Part shown: piece after piece, positions 1 through 9,306 of the stretch
Layout: each line of letters starts with the position of its first letter
Position numbering within the stretch: the first letter of the stretch is position 1
NCBI RefSeq assembly: GCF_022201045.2
Contig: NC_068558.1
Location: 3,935,501-3,999,500, forward strand
DNA: 64,000 nucleotides
Direction of reading: 5' to 3'
Origin: Citrus sinensis
Taxonomy: Eukaryota; Streptophyta; Magnoliopsida; Sapindales; Rutaceae
Translations under genes and position numbers: made by a program
Notes under the pieces: model-generated
The model's input: the letters and a program-made list of their open reading frames with translations, nothing else
Told to the model about the DNA's origin: nothing
The model's database searches: none

Positions 1-19
1 AAAGTAAGGATTCCACTAC

Positions 20-118
20 CTTACAATCAATGAATGGTACATTCCTCACATGAACAGTGAGTGGGATCCACTTATACACTGTTTATGAGTGGGGAATGTA
101 TCATACATTGATTGTAAG
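20..118. mobile_element. Short palindromic MITE (copy 1)
   Basis: Nearly the whole segment is an inverted repeat. The left end CTTACAATCAATG is matched by CATTGATTGTAAG at the right end, and pairing continues inward through ACATTC/GAATGT to a centre near position 70. There is no coding capacity. The internal motif CACATGAACAGTGAGTGG recurs with one change in the palindrome at 17259-17363, so the two are probably one family. No clean target-site duplication was seen. Confidence 0.6.
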
Positions 119-167
119 ATTGTGTTTGCCCAAAAGTAATATCTAGTCTAGTAGGTACGTAGCTTTC

Positions 168-219
168 CTAATCCTAATGTAGGGCCTAAAAAGCTAATCC
201 TAATGTAGGGCCTAAAAAG
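168..219. repeat. Tandem 26-bp duplication
   Basis: Two perfect head-to-tail copies of a 26-bp unit that begins CTAATCCTAATGTAGGG. The flanks hold no gene that I can support: 119-788 is AT-rich and contains only short unconvincing open frames. Confidence 0.85.
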
Positions 220-788
220 CTATGTATCATATTCTTTTAGTAGACATTAACAAATGCCTTAGTTTGTATCTTCATGCTTCAATTGGAATTAAAAAATGAA
301 CGAACAAATAAAAGGATAAAAAAGAAAAAAAAATCCCATTCTCATGAAGAGATTATATCTTACAATACCACTATTTTGGTCCATAGGATTGTTTATACGC
401 GTCCAAAGATTTAGTGTGGCTGGTCTCTTCTTAAGGGCTGGAATAGTAGACAAAACAGAGTCACCCCTGCATTTGACACATATTTTGTCGCACACCATTC
501 AGGACTTATTTGAGATCATCTGTATTTTGATGCTCATGTGTTTTTCAGGTTGCAATTATTTGCATCCATGCACCGAACAGTCTAGAAGCTCAGTTAATTA
601 ACTCGTTACTAATTAACCTATGAGCAGAAAGTTTTGAGTTTCTGGACCTATTGAGAAGAAAGTTGTGGGGCATATGAAGATGTGGCTGTAATCTCACAAA
701 TTCTCCTGGGATGAATAGATGAATCTAGAAAGCAAATTTCTATTGGACAACTTTTTCAGTGCACCACCTAGTTTTCCCTATTTTAATA

Positions 789-1670
789 GAGTTATGCTAT
801 TTAAACTCTCCGACGATAAAAGGACGACAGAAGCGTGGTTTCTTTCTCTGTTGTTTCAATTCCATTCATCATTTTTTGTCTATTATTTTTTTCATTTAAA
901 AATAAAAATAATCAAAAGAAAATTACAAAAATTACGAAAAGAGATGATTTTTTTACAATTAATTTTTTTTGTTGTCCCCTCTCGCTCCATCTCTCACCTC
1001 TCATTTACTCAACGTGAGTCATTTGTATTTAACAAGAAAAAATTAGTTCCCTCTCTACATCTCGTTTATCACAAAGAAGAAGTTAGATCTGGATTTGCTA
1101 CAGCCATTAAAATACTACCTTTATCATTTTCTTATAATAAAATGGAAAATGATAAATGAACTCAAAGAAGACAAAATGACGACAGAAACGCAGTGTTTAA
1201 TTGTCGTTTCACGCGTTCATTTTACAACATTCAATTTTGGCATCACAACCATTTTTCACATTCGGTTTCGGCTTCAACGCATTAGCAGATTTTATTTGAA
1301 TGTAATGAGAGTCACCAACTTACCAATTAATCATTATCAATTTTATCAAGGCCTCTGTTTGTAGATCCAGATCTAACTTCTTTCTTGTGATAAGCGAGAT
1401 GCAGAGAGGGAACTGGTTTTTCTTTGTTAAATACAAATGGCTCATGTTGAGTAAATGAGAGGTGAGAGATGAAGAGAGAGGGGACAATAAAAAAAATTAA
1501 TTGTAAAAAAGTCATATTTTTTCATTATTTTTACAATTTTCTTTTGATTATTTTATTTTTTAAATAAAAAAAGTAATAGATAAAAGATGGAGAATGAAGT
1601 TGAAGCAACAGACAAAGGGACCACGTTTCCGTCGTTCTTTTGTTTTTACAGAGTTCAAATAGCAGAACTC
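789..1670. mobile_element. 882-bp foldback transposon with ~307-bp terminal inverted repeats
   Basis: The left arm (789-1095) and right arm (1364-1670) are imperfect reverse complements along their whole length. The tips are GAGTTATGCTATTTAAACTC and, read inward from the right end, GAGTTCTGCTATTTGAACTC. TTTAATA directly abuts both tips (782-788 and 1671-1677) and is a candidate 7-bp target-site duplication. The loop (1096-1363) shows no convincing gene. Long arms and no transposase suggest a non-autonomous Mutator-like or hAT-like foldback element; the class is inferred. Its right end lies 132 bp before the psbY-like start codon, so the element occupies that gene's proximal promoter. Confidence 0.75.
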
Positions 1671-1802
1671 TTTAATATATCACTGACATTCCATCATAAA
1701 AGAGCCTTCCTAGCCTAATTCCTCTGGTCAGATCTACTCTCTTTTTGAGTTTCCTAACAACAAATCTTGCATAATTTCAAAGAAGAAACTGAAAGTCTGA
1801 AA

Positions 1803-2372
1803 ATGGCGGGAGCCTTGGCAACAACGATCGTGCTTAATCCCAGTTGTTCGAGTGTTAGCTCTCCCAAAAATCTCAGTAAATGCAAACCCACCAGAAAACC
1901 CACATCGAATATCAGTCTCTCCCTCCAGAATCTGCATCGAAATCCCACCACATGGGAGTCTTGTCGGAAACCCGACACATCAAGCTCACTGATGGCTGGC
2001 GCTATCTTTTCAACATTAGCTTATTCTGATCCTGCCTTGGCCGCTAAACAACTTGCTGATGCATCAGAGGGAGACAACCGCGGCCTGGCTTTATTACTGC
2101 CCATAATTCCAGCCATACTCTGGGTGCTCTACAACATCCTAGGACCAGCTCTTAATCAGATTAACAGAATGCGCAATGAGAAAGGGATCGTCATAGGACT
2201 TGGCCTCGGTGGGTTAGCTGCCTCAAGCTTCTTCACTGTGCCAAGTGCACCAGCAAGTGAAATGGCCATGCTTGGTGAAGCTTCCAGCGACAGCAGAGGA
2301 TTACTTTTGTTAGCCATCGTCGCCTCCCTGCTCTCCTTTGGGTCCTCTGCAACATTCTTCAACCTGCGTTAA
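1803..2372 (+). CDS. PSBY: PsbY precursor-like, second PsbY unit frameshifted
   Basis: Nuclear PsbY is a chloroplast-imported polyprotein that is processed into two small single-span thylakoid subunits of photosystem II, A1 and A2. The start is taken at MAGALATT (1803); an in-frame ATG at 1767 also exists. A Ser/Thr-rich transit peptide and a hydrophobic thylakoid-targeting stretch ending near DPALAAK precede a complete A1 unit at about residues 90-124 (PAILWVLYNILGPALNQ). The linker then leads to the A2 start (SDSRGLLLL). After Ala174 the frame is lost: 15 unrelated residues follow and the stop is at 2370-2372. The missing A2 residues (PALLWVLCNILQPALN) lie in another frame from 2327, consistent with two extra bases at 2325-2326. 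That frame runs on to a stop at 2453, past the family's usual end. The gene is intronless. It may be a decaying paralogue, an A1-only gene, or a sequencing error. Confidence 0.8.
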   Translation: MAGALATTIVLNPSCSSVSSPKNLSKCKPTRKPTSNISLSLQNLHRNPTTWESCRKPDTSSSLMAGAIFSTLAYSDPALAAKQLADASEGDNRGLALLLPIIPAILWVLYNILGPALNQINRMRNEKGIVIGLGLGGLAASSFFTVPSAPASEMAMLGEASSDSRGLLLLAIVASLLSFGSSATFFNLR

Positions 2373-3258
2373 ATCGAGTTAACAGGATGAGGTCTGGATA
2401 CGGATCGAAGCATCAAATCCTCCATCACATGTACATATATGGTAAAATTCGGTAGGATAAAGAACCAATAATATATGATTGCATCCAGGGGTTTCTTTCG
2501 TGAACAAATTTTGTGTAAAGTAAAAGAAACCCTACGGTACGATAGAATAGTAGTTTGAACACAAATATTTGAACTCAAGAATCTAACGCAGTTACGTCCG
2601 TCTAATGTATATAGTATTAATTGTTAATTTTTCAATCTTTAACAGTTTATCATTGTTTTTGTCTTTATTTTTGGGGGTCATTATCATTTTTGTAATAATC
2701 TATTATCCACCAGCCCAACAATCTTATTCGGCTATCACATTATCTAGGTTAAAGAGCCTTATGGGTCTTGGAATCGAAAACCGACGAGCCATAGTGGCAA
2801 AGATATGGCATATATGTGAACATGTGATCATTAATGGTTCATGATCTTGAGCTCTGGTCCTTCACAATCGCACCAGTGAGTCAGTGACACCACGTTGGAG
2901 ACACTGAAACACCTTTGCCAGAGGATCAAAAAGGAAAATGAGAATTTCCACCGATATTTTTGGAGAAATTAAGTACATTTTTTTTCATGTTTTAAAATAA
3001 TTTTAAATTTATGCAGTTATAATGGTATTAATTTTATATATTATTTTATTATTTTATTCCTAGCATTGATGTTAGTCATAAAATTTAAAAAATTTCATAA
3101 TATAAGTCATGTAAAAAATGATTGAATTAATTTAATAAAAAATTATAAGTTATAAAAAGATATTAATTGATTTGTAAATGAAAGTTATTTTTTTTATTTT
3201 TATAATCATTTATAGTATCAAAATATGAGCTTTTTTCATCATCAAAAAAAAAAAAAAA
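2373..3258. other. AT-rich intergenic stretch
   Basis: Holds the probable 3' UTR of the psbY-like gene followed by very AT-rich DNA (2960-3250). No gene, RNA or clear transposon end was recognised. Confidence 0.5.
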
Positions 3259-4134
3259 ATGAGCTTTTTTATTAAAAAATTAGCTGAGTCTGTTATGTTC
3301 TTGACACAACCACAAACAATGAGGGATCGGGTGGTCAAAATAAGAAGAAAAACAAAAAATGAGGCGAGTAAAACCCGGCCTTATGATATGGAAAGAATTG
3401 AGTTAGTCCTTCAAGAGCAGAAGCAAGAAGTAATTAGAGAGAAATACAATATTCCTAAGGTCGTGGAGTTGAGGATTCCTAAACGGGGTGAAAAATTGAT
3501 CAATCCCCTTGTTGGCACAGTAGCAATGTGCCCAGAATTTTTACATTGCGGGCTCAGGTTACCTATGCAACCTTATTTTGTAAAATTGTTGCCTTCTCTA
3601 GGGGGTTTATAAGCGATATGGGCAAGAGCTGGTCTACCTGCGCCCACATTACAGGAACTTTAGAAATGTTTCAAGCTCAAGAGTCAAGAATAACCCAAGA
3701 GAATATGAGGGCTGGTACTATCCATCAACATGGCCAAAAACGAAGAGGCGAATCCAGAATCTATCGACCGCCAATAAAGACTTTAAAGTTCGGTAGTTCT
3801 AGATCTCAGGAGAGTGGGGTCAATCTATTGAAGAAGAACAACTGTATAGAGTATCAAATTATCTGGACAACTCGGTCTGATCTTAGTGAGTAGTTTTTAA
3901 AACATTTCTGAAAATTAAAGTAGTAAACAATAATAACCTATGTACTTGTGCAGTTTTATGGGGTGACCAGCCAAAAGTATCAGCACAGGTTCGGTCCAAC
4001 ATCAGAGGAGCACCATTAAACCGTAGGCCTTACACAGACCTCTTAAGCTTAGAAAGTTTCCAGGCGATTGGCCTCGTTGCATTACATGAAGCTAGCTTGG
4101 CTGTTGCAAATTACTCAAAAGGAAGAGAAAAGGT
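3259..4134 (+). pseudogene. Decayed retroelement gag-like fragment
   Basis: An open frame at 3259-3612 includes a stretch with the cadence of the plant 'putative gypsy-type transposon' domain (Transposase_28 family): a YNIPxxVELRIPxxGE block followed by GLRLPMQPYF and LLPSLG. Related-looking sequence (YLRPHYRNF, VKNNPREYEGWYYPS) continues in a different frame up to about 3790, interrupted by frameshift and stop. A GTGAGT-like donor near 3889 and AG-ending sequence near 3952 suggest a former intron, with residual coding-like sequence to about 4134. No LTRs were found. The family assignment rests on remembered motif shape and needs a profile search. I regard it as non-functional. Confidence 0.45.
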
Positions 4135-5659
4135 ATATACTCTTGCCAGTAGTTAGTATTTTCTAAGTACTATTGAAATGTAGACAAATAATCATGAAAC
4201 TGAGCTCTTGAACATGACTGATGATGTCGGATCACGCTTGTCGGTGGTTTTGTCGTGCTTGTTCTGTATATGGTGGACGAAGTTCATCTATAAGCTGACG
4301 CACAAGTTGACATTTGTCGGCAAGGTCATACTTAAACCATTCATGCCAGTACAAAAATCTTTGGATTAAGGAATTGGCTCGTTTTGATTGTCTTGGTCTT
4401 GATACATCTCATCTTCAGGGCGGACTGCGTCAATGTCTTCAGGATTATCAAGGAGAGTAGGTATCTGGGTGTTTCAATTTGCAAGACAAGGGAAAAAAAC
4501 ACGATAAGTGCCTGGGGTTGATACTAGTAAAGGCCTTCTGATGCTTAAGTCAAAAATTTGGAGGTTTGTCGATAATACTGAAAAGAATTTAAGGGAAAGG
4601 ATGAGCTCTAGTTTTTTTGCCTTTTTTTTTGGGGAACCATAATACCTTACCTTGTGGGTAGGAGTCCTTTTTATTGAGGTGATTTACAGAGTTCATGTCG
4701 TATTTAGATTTCTAATGGGGACATGGTATGAAGAATTCTCCTCGGAGTCTAATATTATAATAATTAATTGTCGTATTTGATTTTAATTTTCTACTGACAT
4801 GTTAGGTTAGGTAAAAATAAGGTACAACAATATTTCAAGAAAATTTTCTTTCACTACTTCATTAAATTCAAGAATGGTGAGTTGCCAAAATGAGAATCGG
4901 AATGGGCTGAAATCAGAATGAAAAATTAAACTCAGAAAAAGTTGTATACTTGAGTTGTGGGAATTAGAATCGAAATGAACTCTATTCCTATTATTGTGTT
5001 TATCTTTTCGAATTACAATGAACTATTAGAATTTATTAAAATGCCTTTTGTTAGTTATTATCTCAAGTTTATTTGTATCTATTGTTATATTAATAATAAT
5101 AAGAATAAAAATAATAGTACAAAGGAAAATAATAACAATAAAGACAAAAATAATTAAAAAATAAAATTTTAAATAATTTTACAATAATGATAATCAAAAC
5201 AACATGAAGGATGACGACGACAACAACAACAACAACAATATTATTCGTTGGTGAAGATCTGTGAAGATGAAGAAGACGAAGATCTTGGTGAGCAGGTACT
5301 GCTCCATAAACGATGCGCTTAAACGAAGAGGACCAGTGATGACGTGTTGTGATGGAGGCCAACATCTTTTTTTTATTTAAGGGGTATTTTCAGAATTTAG
5401 AAATTTCAATGGGGGCAAATTTGATAGTCACAAGAATAGGAGACTGGTACAAGTTCCTAACCCAATCAGTTTCTCATTCCCTATTCCCAATTCGAGATGG
5501 ACTCCATAAATGTGATTCCAATTTTAACTCTTATTTTGTAAAGTAAATGATATCAATAATTTCAATTTCTCAATCTCAAAAATAAACACGCCGTTAAAGT
5601 TTAAACAATGTTTTATTACGTATATAATTGTTAGATTTTAAACATTTTCTCTATAGTTA
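4135..5659. other. Intergenic DNA with simple-sequence tracts
   Basis: No supportable gene. AT-rich trinucleotide-like tracts lie near 5090-5160, and an imperfect GACGACGACAACAACAAC tract lies near 5215-5240. Sequence near 4870-4910 weakly resembles the reverse complement of sequence near 5480-5520, which could be remnant arms of an old element, but the match is too poor to call. Confidence 0.4.
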
Positions 5660-5848
5660 GGGTGCGTTTGAGATTGAGATTGAGCAGAAAGCTACAGCAT
5701 TAAAGTGTTTAATAAATACTAGTTGTTGTAGCTCGGAAGTTATGTTAATGTACTATATATTACTAACTTTTGTTTCATAATTATAGTTTTTTTTTTTCCA
5801 CAACAACTGCAGCTTAAAAACTACAATACCTCAAATCCAAACACACCC
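5660..5848. mobile_element. Tourist-like (PIF/Harbinger-type) MITE, 189 bp
   Basis: The left terminus GGGTGCGTTTGAG pairs with the right terminus CAAATCCAAACACACCC as imperfect terminal inverted repeats. TTA flanks both sides (5657-5659 and 5849-5851), the target-site duplication expected of PIF/Harbinger elements. The interior holds complementary blocks (CTACAGCATTAAAG and CTGCAGCTTAAAAAC). It is non-coding. Confidence 0.7.
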
Positions 5849-6466
5849 TTAATAAATGAGGATTTTGCTTCTGCAGAGCCTCGGCTTAAAGATAAGACTT
5901 CGGAGATCAATTAAAAATTAAAAAAAATGCAGTTTCTCGACTACACTATTATGATTGATCTTTTAAAAATTCTTTTATTGTTTACAAGGGATTATTATTA
6001 TTCATTAGTCTTAGGGAACTGTGTTCATAAGTAGTTAAATTATTTAAAAAAAATTATAAAGAAAATAATGGTTGTAAAGAAATAATTGTCAATTATGGAG
6101 CATGATTGCAAGTAAATTCCTTCAATCATAAGTAAAGATGCCACTTAATAAATGCCTTTTTTTCATACCTTCCGCACAAGACACCACATGGGGTTGGATT
6201 CCAACCGATACCTAAAATTATTTATATTTCCATTCAAAATTGTCAACTCAATAACTATAACGGTGCAAGAACGCGTAGAACAACCTTTATATTCTGTTCT
6301 TCATGTGCATTCTACTTTTCGGTGACATTTTTTATTCAAAAAGTATAAACATTTACAACTTCTCTCCATCAAAATAACAAATTAAAAAAAAAAAATGATT
6401 GAGGAACTAAATTCGGATAAAAAGAATAATAAAAACACATTTAAAATAGGCACCCCTTGCTCAATC

Positions 6467-6487
6467 TATATATATATATATATATAT
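6467..6487 (+). promoter_or_regulatory. TA-repeat, possible TATA region of the methyltransferase-like gene
   Basis: An uninterrupted TA dinucleotide run lies about 215-235 bp upstream of the ATG at 6701. The region from 6490 to the start codon has no upstream ATG and is pyrimidine-rich, like a plant 5' UTR. TATA function is inferred from position and composition only. Confidence 0.4.
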
Positions 6488-6658
6488 TCATTCCTTTCAC
6501 TTGTTCTTCTACTCTCTAAGTTCTAACACTTGAGCAAAACCGAAGGCAAGCATTTTGCTCCGTTTCACGTTTCTAATACGCATAATTTTTTTTTTTAATA
6601 ACGGAAACGGAACTCCCTAAAACATTCATTTTAGAGACTCGACACCTCCTCCTGTGTC

Positions 6659-6664
<6 letters not shown>

Positions 6665-6692
<28 letters not shown>
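6665..6692 (+). repeat. CT microsatellite in the presumed 5' UTR
   Basis: A run of CT dinucleotides ends eight bases before the start codon at 6701. Such tracts are common in plant 5' UTRs. Confidence 0.85.
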
Positions 6693-6700
6693 GAGCTCCC

Positions 6701-7480
6701 ATGCATGCAGAAATGAAACCAACAATCCCCAAACTACCCCTCCTCCTCAAACCATTCTTCGTCTCTCTTTTCTTCTCTTTCTTCCTCCTAACATTCCTAT
6801 GCCTCTCCAGGTCTCCCCACCACCGGAAACCCACCACTGGAACTCCACCTCCGAAGAAAAGCTCCTCCGGCGGCGAGTCGAATGATCTCCGTATCCGACC
6901 TGGGTACGCCTCTTACGAGACATACATCCAGCATCAGTTGAACAAAACCCTAAACCCCAAACTCCGGGCGGTATGGACCACGCGTGACTGGGAGCGCAAG
7001 GTCCGCGTGTTCTCGCGTTTCTTTCAAGACCTAAAGCAAAGGCACTTCCTTTTCAACGAATCAAAGGCATTGTCAATAGGGGCGCGCGTTGGCCAAGAAG
7101 TGGCCGCACTAAAGCTCGTCGGTGTGTCCGACTCCATTGGCATCGACTTGGTTCCCCGGCCCCCGCTTGTTATCAAAGGAGACTTTCATGCACAGCCGTT
7201 TGACAACGGAACCTTTGACTTTGAGTTCTCTAACGTGTTCGATCACGCTTTGTATCCGTGGAAGTTTGTCGGGGAGATCGAACGGACTTTGAAGCCCGCT
7301 GGGGTTTGTGTCCTACACGTGGCGTTATCCCGACGCGCCGATAAGTACTCGGCTAATGATTTGTTTAGTGTTAAGCCGTTGGTAGAGTTGTTTAGGGAGT
7401 CGGAGTTGATTGCGGTTAGGAAAGTTGACGGATTCGGCCTTGATACTGAGGTCGTTTTCAGAAAGAAAAACAAAGTCTAA
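6701..7480 (+). CDS. Membrane-anchored SAM-methyltransferase-like protein
   Basis: A 259-residue intronless frame. The start at 6701 (MHAEMKPT) or the second Met at 6713 would both work. Residues ~13-36 form one hydrophobic segment (LLLKPFFVSLFFSFFLLTFL) after a short N-terminus, as in type II Golgi/ER membrane proteins. A Pro/Ser-rich stalk precedes a Methyltransferase_11-like fold: motif I-like LSIGARVGQE (~124-133), the following acid in GIDLVPRPP (~147-155), DFHAQPFDNGTFDFEFSN (~161-178) and EIERTLKPAGVCVLHV (~192-207). Motif I is degenerate compared with the usual GxGxG. Plant homologues form a small uncharacterised family; I recall some Arabidopsis members carrying conserved upstream ORFs, but no upstream ATG is present here back to 6490. 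The substrate is unknown. Confidence 0.8.
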   Translation: MHAEMKPTIPKLPLLLKPFFVSLFFSFFLLTFLCLSRSPHHRKPTTGTPPPKKSSSGGESNDLRIRPGYASYETYIQHQLNKTLNPKLRAVWTTRDWERKVRVFSRFFQDLKQRHFLFNESKALSIGARVGQEVAALKLVGVSDSIGIDLVPRPPLVIKGDFHAQPFDNGTFDFEFSNVFDHALYPWKFVGEIERTLKPAGVCVLHVALSRRADKYSANDLFSVKPLVELFRESELIAVRKVDGFGLDTEVVFRKKNKV

Positions 7481-9306
7481 TTCATGATTTTTTTTTTTAA
7501 ATTCTTTATTTGTAGCAAATTCATTTTATTTTTATTGTATGATTTATCATTTTTTCACACGCATATGTATATATATAAAACAAAATTTATTTATCCCAGT
7601 TTTCAATTTGTCGAAGATGATGCTTTTGAATCTCAAAAGTAACTAGATGTTAAGCCAATGAGCGCATTTCTCCATCTCCATGGTCACGGGTCACTGACAA
7701 CGGAGACGAACCAGGATGGAATCCCAAGTACTGATCATGGGCTGATTCAAGCAGTTTTGTTGAGTTTGAGTTGTTGCAACAACGGTTCATTGACCGTAGT
7801 TTTAAAAATGATCGCAAGAGTCCGCAATGATAAAGAAAGAGGGGCGGTGAAATGTGGGGTCCTTGAAGAAATAATGACAATGATTTTATTAGAGCAAGAG
7901 AATTTGGCATAGCCAAGCTTAAGCTATGTTCAATTGGACAAAACTAACAAATTTTTTTAATAATAGCATCATAAATTCTAATGGTTGTTTAATTATTGTT
8001 GGTGCATTAGATGCCAGATTGCTGGTGGGGCATTTACAACTCGGCGTTTGGGCTATAATTCTTGTCGTTGTGGGGGCAGATTGGCTTCTATTCTTCTCAG
8101 TTCTGGCTGACAGCCAATTTTTGGTTGTTTTTGTTTTGTTTTGCTTTGAAGTTTGAATGCATGAATTTTGTTAGCTTTTTGTTCCAGTAGTCGACAGGCT
8201 AGCTATCGAGCTCTTGTCTAAAAAGCTCGAAACAAATGAGCTACTATTAATAATTTAATATGAAATAATAAGAAAAATTCATTGGTTCTTGATAATCAAT
8301 GAGCGCTCATGAACTTTCAACGCTTTTTATGTCTTCCAGTCTGGAATAGGTTCACTTCACACGCATAACACACTGCATTACAGCTCTGTTCTGTAAATTG
8401 GAACGCAAAGTTTGTTTGCTTGTTTTGTGGTCACTCGAGTTAGCCATCTTTATTGGTTGTAATTGCTCGTGAATCTTCACAATTCCGTGAAATATTTGAA
8501 GCGTTTGTTGAGATTTAAAGCCATCCGCTTCAACTATATTCTCTCTACGAAGGACCACACCATGTTGAATGGGTAGCCGTAGCCGTCTCTGCGAGACCAT
8601 TCTCCCCATCAATCATCATCATCCCAACTGTGTTGTGTCACTTTCTTGCCTTTTTTTGTAGCTCTTAGCACTTTACGGTTTTGGGCTCATTGGTTATGCC
8701 TGTCTACAATCTGAAAATTACAAGACGTTTTTTTTTTTTTCGTCTGTCTAACTGCGGCTATTTATTGGAGACGTTTCAATTGAATTGGCAGCTCTATACC
8801 AAACTTCGAGTACTTTCTTTGCATAAACTGGAATGTTTTACATTTCTTGTAAACTCAATGACTTGCTTGCTTTCTCTTTTGATTTCACATAACACATCTT
8901 ACAGAAATAGACCTGATTTACCCTCATTAATCAAATCTTGCATAAACCCAAAATCATTACAAAGTTCAAACCCACACGGTTCTTCGTATTACCAAATGAA
9001 CCTGCCAGCCTGCCACGTTTTTGAGCATTCAACACAGTTTTTTCAATAGAATTGTATTACTTTTCTCAGGAAGAGATAAACAAATATGCTTTCGGTCACT
9101 TATCGATCACAAGTAGAGCCATTGGCTTCTTAGAAATAGCCAATTTGCAGCATTATGCACAATTATCCTTACTAGTGTTTAAACCTCATTCGGTGTCAAG
9201 AAATGTTTGACTGCCTTGGGATATACAATAACTAATGTACGCGAAAATATAATGAGAAGTCCATTGAAGAGAGATTGATCAATTAAATTACAGGGGATTA
9301 TGTGGC
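7481..9306. other. Intergenic region without a confident gene
   Basis: Contains the 3' flank of the methyltransferase-like gene and, near 9307, the 3' flank of the minus-strand CbbY gene. Overlapping short frames occur on both strands at 7650-7916, and a minus-strand frame lies at 8352-8612. None shows a recognisable domain, transit peptide or splice-supported extension, so I do not call them genes. Confidence 0.45.

Noticed and set aside
4870..5545. Possible inverted-repeat element around the GAC/AAC tracts
   Set aside because: Arm similarity (AATCGGAATGGGCTG against the reverse complement of CCAATCAGTTTCTCATTCCC) is too weak to delimit an element.
7650..7916. Overlapping plus- and minus-strand open frames of 84 and 88 residues
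   Set aside because: No recognisable domain, signal or splice-supported extension; overlap on opposite strands suggests chance open frames.
8352..8612. Minus-strand 86-residue open frame
   Set aside because: No family resemblance and no leader-like context; a weak possibility only.
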